Shown here: piece after piece, positions 1-6,850 of the stretch
Layout: each line of letters starts with the position of its first letter
Position numbering within the stretch: position 1 is the first letter of the stretch
Assembly (NCBI GenBank): GCA_021846695.1
Contig: JAJZWN010000050.1
Span: forward strand, 1-9,691
Reading direction: 5' to 3'
DNA length: 9,691 bases
Source: Thermoplasmata archaeon
GTDB taxonomy: Archaea > Thermoplasmatota > Thermoplasmata > Thermoplasmatales > Thermoplasmataceae
Notes under the pieces: generated by a model
What the model saw: the letters and a program-made list of their open reading frames with translations, nothing else
Told to the model about the DNA's origin: nothing
Database searches by the model: none
Made by a program: the position numbers and the translations under genes

Positions 1-132
1 AAAAATAATAAAATAAATACGTAAAATAAACGGTTTTAACCGTATTTAAATTAAGGATGAGGCCTATTACAGGACAGTCAGTGATCATATCTTTATGCAT
101 AAGTTTTTATTTAGAATTTATATACCTACTTA

Positions 133-1704
133 TTGGGTAATATAACTGAATCTTTTAGCTCTGGCGTCACATTTCAGTATTCGGCAGTTGCCTCTATGTT
201 TATTTCTTCCAGCCTGTTTTATTTTTTCATAGCACATCTCCTTCCTGTTTCAGTAGTAGGTTCAATATCCCTGCTATACGCTATAATGAACATAATGGCT
301 GTTGTGTTTGTGTTCGGGCTTTCAAATGGTGTGCAACATTATCTTTCCTACCACCTTGTACGGGAAAACCATGGCGCTGTAATGAAGTTAATGAAACAAA
401 CTATTTCATTTTCAATAATATTAGCACTTGCGGCTTTTAGCTTTATGTATTTCTCTGCAGGTGAAATTGCAATATTATTTTTCCACAGCAGCGCCTATGT
501 GCTATCAATAAAGCTTATTGGAATAGCAATAGCTGGTTCTGTCATGATCAATGTATCCGGTTCTATGCTGCTTGGATTAAATCAGTATAAAAAATATTCA
601 CTGATTTACATTTTCATAAATATTTTTACCTATTTCTTCCCGCTTTCAATGCTTTTTATTACTGGAAAATCCGTATACCTGATAGCCGGGCTGGCAACAA
701 TTAATATTATAAGTGCCCTGCTTTTCATGATTTTTGTTTATAAGGTGTATAACAGGCTTAGCGGGTTGCAGACAAAAGCGGTTAAAGAACCTTATCGCAA
801 TCTTGTTTACTATTCTATTCCATTATTTTTTTCATCAATAATGGGAACAAGCGCAACATATATTGACAGGATAGTTGTTTCTTATTTTATTAACCTTTCA
901 TATCTGGGAATTTATAATTTTGCCCTGATCATAGCATCTGCTGCCACATTCCTTGTGGTACCAGTTTCAAACCTATTAATTCCAAAGCTTTCATCCTTCT
1001 TCTCACTGGACAATAAGGAAGGCTTCAGAAAAAGTATCAGAATTCTCCTGAATATTGTCTCACTTATTTACATACCTGCAGCACTTGGCATAGCCGCACT
1101 TTCTAGAATAATACTCTATGAGTTTGCAGGTTCAGATTATACAATAGCTTATATTCCGCTCATCATAATAATGTTCATTACATCTATTTTTATCGGCACA
1201 ACAGTTCTTGCATCCGGAATCTCCAGTATAAGAAAAACCAGAATATTTCTTTATTCTTCCGGTTTTGCACTGGCATCCAATATTATTCTATCAGTTATAC
1301 TCATACCAAGATTTAATATTATAGGTGCCGCAATTGCCTATTCTTCAATGAATGCAGTTAATTTTAGCATAGTTTATTATTACGCCAGGAAGTTTTCTGT
1401 AAATAATTATGATATTTCCAGAGTAATAAAAATATGGATTTCAGCTATAATTATGTTCGGCATAATATTTACGATACAGGGCTTATTCCCATATACAATG
1501 ATAAATATTTTCATATACATACTGGCCGGACTTTTGATCTATCTTGTGGAAATCAAAGTGTTCCACCTGATAAGCCAGGAGGAAATGGGGTATATAATAT
1601 CTGTAATACCGGAGCGCTTTAGCACATTAAGATATATGGCAAAGCGTATGGCTTACAATGAACAGAAAGGAAATTATGACAGGCTTTTCAGATTTATAAA
1701 ATAA
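133..1704 (+). CDS. Polysaccharide flippase, Wzx/MOP-type membrane protein
   Basis: This is a 523-residue, strongly hydrophobic protein with about 14 predicted membrane helices (roughly residues 17-37, 41-65, 89-108, 122-146, 156-176, 180-203, 227-249, 258-285, 304-325, 337-361, 373-395, 399-417, 433-452, 456-478) and a basic C-terminal tail. Length, helix count and the small polar patches between helices fit the polysaccharide-biosynthesis branch of the MOP superfamily, which flips lipid-linked glycans across the cytoplasmic membrane. The start is uncertain. TTG at 133 is the only start that keeps the whole first helix; the next in-frame ATG (196) would cut it. No clear ribosome binding site precedes it. 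A box A-like sequence at 117-124 lies too close to serve this TTG, while a weaker T/A-rich one near 105-112 would suit a leaderless start. The glycosyltransferase gene downstream supports a role in surface glycan or protein glycosylation. The family is fairly certain, the glycan unknown. Confidence 0.85.
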   Translation: MGNITESFSSGVTFQYSAVASMFISSSLFYFFIAHLLPVSVVGSISLLYAIMNIMAVVFVFGLSNGVQHYLSYHLVRENHGAVMKLMKQTISFSIILALAAFSFMYFSAGEIAILFFHSSAYVLSIKLIGIAIAGSVMINVSGSMLLGLNQYKKYSLIYIFINIFTYFFPLSMLFITGKSVYLIAGLATINIISALLFMIFVYKVYNRLSGLQTKAVKEPYRNLVYYSIPLFFSSIMGTSATYIDRIVVSYFINLSYLGIYNFALIIASAATFLVVPVSNLLIPKLSSFFSLDNKEGFRKSIRILLNIVSLIYIPAALGIAALSRIILYEFAGSDYTIAYIPLIIIMFITSIFIGTTVLASGISSIRKTRIFLYSSGFALASNIILSVILIPRFNIIGAAIAYSSMNAVNFSIVYYYARKFSVNNYDISRVIKIWISAIIMFGIIFTIQGLFPYTMINIFIYILAGLLIYLVEIKVFHLISQEEMGYIISVIPERFSTLRYMAKRMAYNEQKGNYDRLFRFIK

Positions 1705-1771
1705 TTGCATGGTAAGATTTAAAAATAATACTGTAATGGAAATATATAAGAAACAATGCACATAATAACCG

Positions 1772-1779
1772 TATAAATG
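1772..1779 (+). promoter_or_regulatory. Putative box A (TATA) promoter of the glycosyltransferase gene
   Basis: TATAAATG lies about 45 bases before the ATG at 1821. Transcription starting about 25 bases downstream of it (near 1800) would give a leader of about 20 bases that contains the GGTGA site at 1812-1816. The gene could therefore be transcribed separately from the flippase despite the same orientation. The call rests on position and composition in AT-rich DNA only. Confidence 0.4.
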
Positions 1780-1811
1780 TTAACAAATATGTGCAGTAAA
1801 ATAGTTAGTCC

Positions 1812-1816
1812 GGTGA
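1812..1816 (+). promoter_or_regulatory. Ribosome binding site (GGTGA) of the glycosyltransferase
   Basis: GGTGA matches the core of the archaeal Shine-Dalgarno sequence GGAGGTGATC and ends four bases before the ATG at 1821. It supports that start codon and sets this gene apart from the apparently leaderless genes elsewhere in the window. Confidence 0.5.
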
Positions 1817-1820
1817 CCTT

Positions 1821-2735
1821 ATGGAGAAATCAAATAATTATATATCTGTCATAATTACTGCATATAATAGAAGGCAATACGTTCTGGACGCTTTAAAGTC
1901 ATCTACAGAGCAATCACTATCCCGGCAATTGTACGAAATAATTATTGTTAAAAACTTCAAGGATACAAATATTGATGCTTTCGCGGAAGAGCACAATGTT
2001 ATTAATGTTTATAGCGAAAATAAAACACTCTCCGGAAAAATAATAGAGGCTATGGGTATTGCCAGGGGAAATATTCTGTGCTTTCTGGATGATGATGATA
2101 TGTTTTACCGGGAAAAACTTGAATATGTATTTAAAAAGTTTAATGAGAACAAAAATCTATGCTATTTGCACAATAATTTTACAGCGATAGACAGAGATGG
2201 GAAACCACTGGCTTATTATAACAGAAATCCCGATTTTAATATGTCTTCAATATCTATCCGGAGGGAAACCATTAACGGTGATGCATTTGGGAAGGTATCA
2301 AAAAGCATTGACACATTGATTTATTTATATGCGAAGGAATCCGGGATGGAACTGGAACTTGACAGCAGGGAACTTACGTATTACCGGGTTACAGATCAAA
2401 GTGTAACACATTCTTTCACAGATTTCAATTCTTTCATGGAATTTTCCTACAATTCCCTGAATATTATACTCAATTCATATATTCAGATGCTTCCACTTTT
2501 TCACTCCAGAGAAACCCGTGGAATTATTAAGCATAAAATCAGCTTTACAAGGATTAGGCTGAATATTTTTGGTGGCAATGTAGCCAGATTAAAAGATTAC
2601 CTGGTTTTGTTATATACACCAGCACTGGAATCCCGGTCATATGAAATTAAGGTTGCCATTGCATCGCTCTTTATGAGAAAATATAGTGCGGGCAAATTAT
2701 ACAAAAATGAAAAAATGAAACAGGAAGTAAAATAA
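1821..2735 (+). CDS. Family 2 (GT-A fold) glycosyltransferase
   Basis: The product has 304 residues. The N-terminal half is a GT-A domain: it opens with the ISVIITAYNR strand-loop (residues 8-17) that starts the nucleotide-sugar binding fold, and carries an acidic FLDDDDMF motif at residues 88-95, equivalent to the metal-binding DxD. The usual first acidic motif (DDGS after the second strand) is absent; here the sequence reads IIVKNFKD (residues 41-48), so nucleotide contacts may differ. The C-terminal half matches no domain I know and has no membrane helix, so the enzyme is probably cytoplasmic or peripheral, adding sugars to a lipid-linked glycan. Sugar donor and acceptor cannot be read from sequence. 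It lies 116 bases after the flippase, which suggests a shared glycan pathway. Its stop codon is only two bases from the stop of the convergent cyclase-family gene. Confidence 0.85.
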   Translation: MEKSNNYISVIITAYNRRQYVLDALKSSTEQSLSRQLYEIIIVKNFKDTNIDAFAEEHNVINVYSENKTLSGKIIEAMGIARGNILCFLDDDDMFYREKLEYVFKKFNENKNLCYLHNNFTAIDRDGKPLAYYNRNPDFNMSSISIRRETINGDAFGKVSKSIDTLIYLYAKESGMELELDSRELTYYRVTDQSVTHSFTDFNSFMEFSYNSLNIILNSYIQMLPLFHSRETRGIIKHKISFTRIRLNIFGGNVARLKDYLVLLYTPALESRSYEIKVAIASLFMRKYSAGKLYKNEKMKQEVK

Positions 2736-2737
2736 AA

Positions 2738-3667
2738 TTATACTATTGCAACAGGGGAAACAGGTGATGCAGTGGCTCCCATGAAAGGTATGGGCGAGCA
2801 TACAAATAGGAAGCGGTAAGCCCCGTCCTTTGCCATTCTGTGGAGGCTAAGGTTGTCTATTATATGTATTCCAGCTTTGGCAATTAAATACTGGTGTACC
2901 GGCAATCTTGTATTCCTATCCTCGGGTGGAACAACTTCCGATGAAGGAGTATCACTCCCTGTTACTGAAATTTTTAGTTCGTTTAAATACCTGGCAAGTT
3001 CGTACCCTATTCCAGCAGAAGAATCATAAAATTTGTCGTATTTGCCTGGATTTGAAAACTTTGAAGAAGCCCCGGTATGGAAAAACATTGCATCCCCCGG
3101 TTCCGGGGTTATGCTGTTATCTTTCAGGAATTTTTTAACTTCCTGCACAGTAATCGGGTAACCCCCCTCTAGAATATCAGTACCACTGGCTGCGGCTGCA
3201 TCAACCATTATTCCACCAGTTATAATTGGCCCTGCATTTTCTACTCCAAGCTTTTTATAGCCTGTATTTGTAATTACATCATTTACCGGGATGTTGTTGA
3301 AAAACTTCCCATCATAAGCCATATGGGACAGTGCATCAAAATGTGTCCCGGTATGGTCACACATTTCAAGCCTGCCAAGTGAAGGGCCATATTTATTGGC
3401 ATATTTTTCCGTAAAGCCATTATCATAGGGCCTCAACATAATATCAAAGAAATATGGGCCATGTGTAGGCCTGTCTGCCATTCCGTTGTAAATAGTATGT
3501 GACATGCGATATACTTTTCCAGTCTCAGGTATTTTAAGTGATTTCATTACCTTTATATTATCAATCAGGTTCAGGTTTCCCCGCTGGTCATCCTGGCCAA
3601 AAACAGAAGATAGGTCGCTCTCAGTGTTATATGGTTTATTTCCATTTTCAATATTGATTTTTGCCAT
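2738..3667 (-). CDS. Cyclase-family metal-dependent hydrolase (kynurenine formamidase/isatin hydrolase superfamily)
   Basis: The 309-residue protein carries the signature of the cyclase superfamily (Pfam Cyclase), HTGTHFDALSH, at residues 105-115; H105, H109, D111 and H115 are the likely metal ligands or catalytic residues. The N-terminal FGQDDQRGNLNLID (residues 23-36) and the C-terminal GATASPVSPVAIV are also typical of the longer members. Known relatives are Zn/Mn enzymes such as N-formylkynurenine formamidase and isatin hydrolase, which open amides or lactams; many members are uncharacterised. It is a soluble cytoplasmic protein with no signal peptide. It follows the acetoacetyl-CoA synthetase gene by 44 bases on the same strand but also has its own candidate box A, so it may be transcribed both ways. 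No tryptophan-catabolism genes are nearby, so a kynurenine role has no context support. Placement within a homogentisate cluster suggests a step in tyrosine catabolism, perhaps the missing isomerisation or a hydrolysis of maleylacetoacetate; this is inference. Confidence 0.85.
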   Translation of the reverse strand: MAKINIENGNKPYNTESDLSSVFGQDDQRGNLNLIDNIKVMKSLKIPETGKVYRMSHTIYNGMADRPTHGPYFFDIMLRPYDNGFTEKYANKYGPSLGRLEMCDHTGTHFDALSHMAYDGKFFNNIPVNDVITNTGYKKLGVENAGPIITGGIMVDAAAASGTDILEGGYPITVQEVKKFLKDNSITPEPGDAMFFHTGASSKFSNPGKYDKFYDSSAGIGYELARYLNELKISVTGSDTPSSEVVPPEDRNTRLPVHQYLIAKAGIHIIDNLSLHRMAKDGAYRFLFVCSPIPFMGATASPVSPVAIV

Positions 3668-3672
3668 ACCTG

Positions 3673-3682
3673 TGCATATGCA
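3673..3682. promoter_or_regulatory. Perfect palindrome TGCATATGCA just upstream of the cyclase-family start
   Basis: TGCATATGCA is a perfect 10-base palindrome placed between the candidate box A and the start codon of the cyclase-family gene, where a bound repressor would block transcription. The TGCATAT half also occurs in the divergent hpd/synthetase promoter (5720-5726). About fifteen perfect 10-base palindromes are expected by chance in a window of this size and composition, so only the position and the shared half-site make it notable. Confidence 0.25.
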
Positions 3683-3686
3683 ATAT

Positions 3687-3694
3687 CTATAAAA
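3687..3694 (-). promoter_or_regulatory. Putative box A promoter of the cyclase-family gene
   Basis: On the minus strand the sequence reads TTTTATAG, centred about 23 bases upstream of the ATG whose first base is 3667. That spacing fits a leaderless transcript beginning at or beside the start codon, so the gene may not depend wholly on read-through from the synthetase gene. Confidence 0.4.
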
Positions 3695-3711
3695 TTATAA
3701 CGCCATGGAAA

Positions 3712-5652
3712 TCAGAAAATAGTTTTCCCTATTGCAACATAATAATCCAGGGAATCTGGATTTTTAACGGAATCCCTGTTCAAGATATGTTCTGGCAATT
3801 CGCCTTCAAGAATTCTTCTTACCGGAACCTCCATTTTCTTCCCATTTAAAGTATAAGGCACAGACGGGGCTTGGAAAATATAATCAGGAACATGCCTGGG
3901 TGAAAGGTCATCCCTGATTTTGCTTTTAATGGCCCTAACCAGATTATCATCAAGTTCTGTATTTCCTTTCAGAACAACAAAAAGTGCTATTCTGTATATT
4001 TTCCTGGAATCCGTATAACCTATAACAATGGAATCGTCCACCATTTCGATCCCATTGAGGGATGAATATATCTCGCCTGTTCCGATCCTTATACCGTTGC
4101 GGTTCAATATTGCATCGGATCTGCCATAAATTATTACCCTGCCCTCATCATCTATGGAAATATAATCGCCGTGCCTCCATATGCCGGGATAATAGTCATA
4201 ATAACTCTCATAGTAACGTGTTTTATCCGGGTCGTTCCAGAAAAATACCGGCATGTCTGGCATCGGATCCATTATTGCAAGCTCGCCCTTTTCATTGACT
4301 ACTGGCTTCCCATCCGGATCAAGTGCCTCTACATGTGCTCCGAGCCCTCTGCACTGGAGCATGCCACTATACACAGGCAGTGTAGGCGAACCAAGGCAGA
4401 TAGCAGAACAGAGGTCTGTTCCACCGCTTAAAGAGGAAAGCCATACATTGCCTTTAATGTGTTTATATACGAATTCAAAAGCAGCAGGGGATAATGGGCT
4501 GCCTGTTGACCCTATAAACTCGAGTTTATCCAGCTGATACTGATCCTTAATTTTTATCCCGGAATCCATCAATGCTCCAATATAAGCAGCACTGACACCT
4601 AAATGTGTGATACCGTATTTTTCGGATAGTTTCCATAGTATGCCTGTATCAGGATATGACAGGCTCCCATCGTAGAGAAATATAGTTGAACCGGCCAGCA
4701 GTCCGCTAACAAGGACATTCCACATCATCCACCCTGTTGTGGTAGCCCATGTGAATACACTATTTTCCCTAATATTCATATGCAGCATTATTACCTTCAA
4801 ATGTTCCAGGAGTATTCCACCATGTCCGTGCACAATTGCTTTTGGTTTTCCTGTTGTACCAGAGGAATAAAGTATCCATAGTGGATGTGAAAATTCAACC
4901 TTTACCGGCATAAAATCACCATTGCTGTCTGGAATTGAAATCATCTTTGTGAAATTATGTATTTCTTTATTTCCGGTAGTTATTGCAATCCGTACTTCAG
5001 GAAGTGATTTCAAAATTTTAATTGCATTTTCAGTTCTGTCATATAATTTGCCGTTGTATGAGTATTCCGGGGAAACTACCAGCACCTTAGGGGAAATCTG
5101 CGAGAATCGCTCTATAACGCCTTTAATGCCGAAATCGGGAGAGCATGACGACCATATTGCCCCTATGGACGCTGTTGCAAGGAAAGCTATCACAGCCTCA
5201 GGTATATTCCCGATATATGCGCAGACAGTGTCACCAGCAGCTATCCCGTTGTTTTGAAAATATGCAGCGAGAGAAGAAACTTTTTGCCACAGGCCATGGT
5301 AAGTTATAACCTGCTCTTTTCCTTCTTCATTATATGAAATAATCGCAGCTTTTTCCATATCACGCATTCTGTACACACGATCGGCGTAATTAACCATTGC
5401 ACCTTCAAACCATCTGGCATTTACATTGTTTCCAGATAATATAGAACTGTATTCCCCCAAATTCAGTCCGGAGAAATCTGCAAGTGCTCCCCAGAAGATT
5501 TCAGGATTTTTTACAGACCATTCCCACAGCTCCTTATAACTATTGATATTAGTATGATTATTTGTATTCACATAATTTAAAAATTGATTCATTGTTGATT
5601 TTTCTTTATATTCATTCACTGGTTCCCAGAGTTTTTTTGCCCCTGTATCCAT
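3712..5652 (-). CDS. aacS: Acetoacetyl-CoA synthetase (AMP-forming)
   Basis: This 646-residue enzyme of the ANL (acyl-adenylate-forming) superfamily makes acetoacetyl-CoA from acetoacetate, ATP and CoA in the cytoplasm. The N-terminal LWEPVNEY (residues 8-15) and the following helix match the acetyl/acetoacetyl-CoA synthetase N-terminal domain and support the start at 5652. The phosphate-binding loop YSSGTTGKPK spans residues 262-271 and the TTTGWMMWN segment 304-312. In the C-terminal domain WRHGD (492-496) holds the ribose-binding Asp, and GRSDA (510-514) marks the hinge. The PYTLNGKKMEVPV segment (599-611) is characteristic of acetoacetyl- rather than acetyl-CoA synthetases; K605 should be the catalytic, acylation-regulated lysine. 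Length is normal for the family. It is divergent from hpd and would activate the acetoacetate released by the fumarylacetoacetate hydrolase, feeding thiolase or isoprenoid synthesis. The mRNA appears leaderless. Confidence 0.92.
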   Translation of the reverse strand: MDTGAKKLWEPVNEYKEKSTMNQFLNYVNTNNHTNINSYKELWEWSVKNPEIFWGALADFSGLNLGEYSSILSGNNVNARWFEGAMVNYADRVYRMRDMEKAAIISYNEEGKEQVITYHGLWQKVSSLAAYFQNNGIAAGDTVCAYIGNIPEAVIAFLATASIGAIWSSCSPDFGIKGVIERFSQISPKVLVVSPEYSYNGKLYDRTENAIKILKSLPEVRIAITTGNKEIHNFTKMISIPDSNGDFMPVKVEFSHPLWILYSSGTTGKPKAIVHGHGGILLEHLKVIMLHMNIRENSVFTWATTTGWMMWNVLVSGLLAGSTIFLYDGSLSYPDTGILWKLSEKYGITHLGVSAAYIGALMDSGIKIKDQYQLDKLEFIGSTGSPLSPAAFEFVYKHIKGNVWLSSLSGGTDLCSAICLGSPTLPVYSGMLQCRGLGAHVEALDPDGKPVVNEKGELAIMDPMPDMPVFFWNDPDKTRYYESYYDYYPGIWRHGDYISIDDEGRVIIYGRSDAILNRNGIRIGTGEIYSSLNGIEMVDDSIVIGYTDSRKIYRIALFVVLKGNTELDDNLVRAIKSKIRDDLSPRHVPDYIFQAPSVPYTLNGKKMEVPVRRILEGELPEHILNRDSVKNPDSLDYYVAIGKTIF

Positions 5653-5668
5653 AATGCTTCAACATATC

Positions 5669-5678
5669 TTTATATAAA
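5669..5678 (-). promoter_or_regulatory. Putative box A promoter of the acetoacetyl-CoA synthetase gene
   Basis: TTTATATAAA is read on the minus strand, centred about 22 bases upstream of the synthetase ATG (first base 5652). No Shine-Dalgarno-like sequence lies between, so a leaderless or near-leaderless message is likely. It forms the left half of the divergent control region. Confidence 0.5.
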
Positions 5679-5704
5679 TAAATTGCTTTAAGCATATATG
5701 TTCG

Positions 5705-5723
5705 TGCATGATACTCTCATGCA
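5705..5723. promoter_or_regulatory. Inverted repeat, candidate shared operator of the divergent tyrosine-catabolism genes
   Basis: TGCATGA at 5705-5711 and its exact reverse complement TCATGCA at 5717-5723 flank the five bases TACTC. The centre (5714) is within three bases of the midpoint between the two divergent start codons (5652 and 5771), and the repeat lies outside both box A elements, upstream of each. That geometry suits a dimeric regulator acting on both promoters. A second short symmetrical sequence, TGCTT-T-AAGCA, lies at 5684-5694. No regulator gene is present in the window. Confidence 0.4.
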
Positions 5724-5740
5724 TATATAATTACCGTAAA

Positions 5741-5748
5741 ATATATAT
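5741..5748 (+). promoter_or_regulatory. Putative box A promoter of hpd
   Basis: ATATATAT is centred about 26 bases upstream of the hpd ATG at 5771, the spacing expected when transcription begins at the first base of the start codon. No ribosome binding site is visible in the intervening bases. It would drive the hpd-fah-hmgA run. Confidence 0.5.
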
Positions 5749-5770
5749 TGTATAATGTAAATAAGCTTCT

Positions 5771-6850
5771 ATGTATAGTAACGACGAACTTTTTAAAAAA
5801 ATAAATCATATAGAGTTCTATGTTTCCAGTGCCAAGACCTGGTCATATTTTATGGAAAGGGGTCTGGGGCTTGACCTTAAGGCTTACTCAGGCCTTGAAA
5901 CAGGCAACCGTGCCAAATCCTCCTATGTATTGAGCAAAGGCGACATAAATCTTGTGTTCTCCAGTTCAATGGAAAAGCATTCTGAAATAAACGACTCAAT
6001 AAGCCTTCACGGCGATGGAGTCAGGGATATATCACTGGAAGTTGATGATATAGAATTTACAAAAAAACACCTGGAATCTAGAAACATTAAAGTTTCATCA
6101 ATTAAAGAGGAGAAAGACGATAATGGAAAAATCAGAAAGGCTGTAATGCAAACATATGGCGATACAATACATACTATGATAGAAAAGGGGGATTATAAGG
6201 GCTTTCTCCCCGGGTATAGGGAAGAAGATACACATGCTGCTGACACCGGAATATACAAAGTTGACCATGTTGTTGGGAACGTCTACGAAGGTGAAATGGA
6301 CCAGTGGGTTAATTATTATATCAAAAATATGAACTTTAGCCAGCTTGTAACATTTGATGACAAAATGATAAGGACTGACTATTCTGCCCTCAGGTCAAAG
6401 GTTGTTAAATATAACGATAATATAGTATTTCCAATAAATGAACCCGCACAGGGATTAAAAAAATCACAGATACAGGAATATTTAGATTATTACAATTCAC
6501 AGGGAGTGCAGCATATAGCACTAAAAACGGATAATATAATAGAAACTGTATCAAAGATGAAAGAAAATGGAATACAATTTCTTCCGACACCTGAGTCCTA
6601 CTATGATACGTTAACCGAAAGGGTAGGCAATGTGGATGAGGATATTGAAGAACTTAAAAAACTGAATATACTTGTAGACCGTGATGATGATGGATACCTG
6701 CTACAGATATTTACAAAACCATTGACAGACAGGCCCACAGTATTCTTCGAAGTCATAGAAAGGAAAGGGGCAAAATCATTCGGTGCAGGGAACTTTAAGG
6801 CTCTCTTCGAATCTATTGAAAGAGACCAGGCTATGAGAGGCAATCTATGA
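5771..6850 (+). CDS. hpd: 4-Hydroxyphenylpyruvate dioxygenase
   Basis: The 359-residue protein is a non-haem Fe(II) enzyme that converts 4-hydroxyphenylpyruvate and O2 to homogentisate and CO2. It has the two tandem vicinal-oxygen-chelate domains of the family. The iron triad is complete: H166 in VDHVVGNVY, H248 in GVQHIAL, and E327 in VFFEVIERKG. Substrate-pocket segments are also present (LRS at 207-209, PINEP at 221-225, LLQIF at 310-314). The C-terminal gating helix, GNFKALFESIERDQ (about 340-353), is nearly identical to that of well-known bacterial enzymes, which favours this enzyme over the related hydroxymandelate synthase. Length is typical of bacterial-type members. It is the first gene of a tightly packed run and its last codons overlap the next gene by ATGA. 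Homogentisate dioxygenase two genes downstream confirms the pathway. No aromatic aminotransferase is in the window, so tyrosine must be deaminated by an enzyme encoded elsewhere. Confidence 0.95.
   Translation: MYSNDELFKKINHIEFYVSSAKTWSYFMERGLGLDLKAYSGLETGNRAKSSYVLSKGDINLVFSSSMEKHSEINDSISLHGDGVRDISLEVDDIEFTKKHLESRNIKVSSIKEEKDDNGKIRKAVMQTYGDTIHTMIEKGDYKGFLPGYREEDTHAADTGIYKVDHVVGNVYEGEMDQWVNYYIKNMNFSQLVTFDDKMIRTDYSALRSKVVKYNDNIVFPINEPAQGLKKSQIQEYLDYYNSQGVQHIALKTDNIIETVSKMKENGIQFLPTPESYYDTLTERVGNVDEDIEELKKLNILVDRDDDGYLLQIFTKPLTDRPTVFFEVIERKGAKSFGAGNFKALFESIERDQAMRGNL

Noticed and set aside
57..140. 27-codon ATG frame on the plus strand with a hydrophobic product, overlapping the flippase start
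   Set aside because: It is too short to judge, lacks a convincing ribosome binding site and overlaps the larger gene in another frame. A leader peptide is possible but unsupported.
2908..3138. Open plus-strand frame opposite the cyclase-family gene
   Set aside because: It lies wholly antisense to a gene with a clear family signature, and its translation shows no domain or compositional sense.
2738..3667. Kynurenine formamidase (kynB) as a firm name for the cyclase-family gene
   Set aside because: The metal motif is shared by the whole superfamily, and no tryptophan dioxygenase or kynureninase gene is nearby, so the specific name is not justified.
4062..5257. Several overlapping open plus-strand frames opposite the acetoacetyl-CoA synthetase gene
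   Set aside because: All are antisense to well-supported coding sequence, overlap one another and have low-complexity, Cys/His/Ser-rich translations typical of shadow frames.
6405..6843. Open minus-strand frames opposite hpd
   Set aside because: They are complementary-strand artefacts over the hpd C-terminal domain; Ser-rich translation, no promoter or ribosome binding site.
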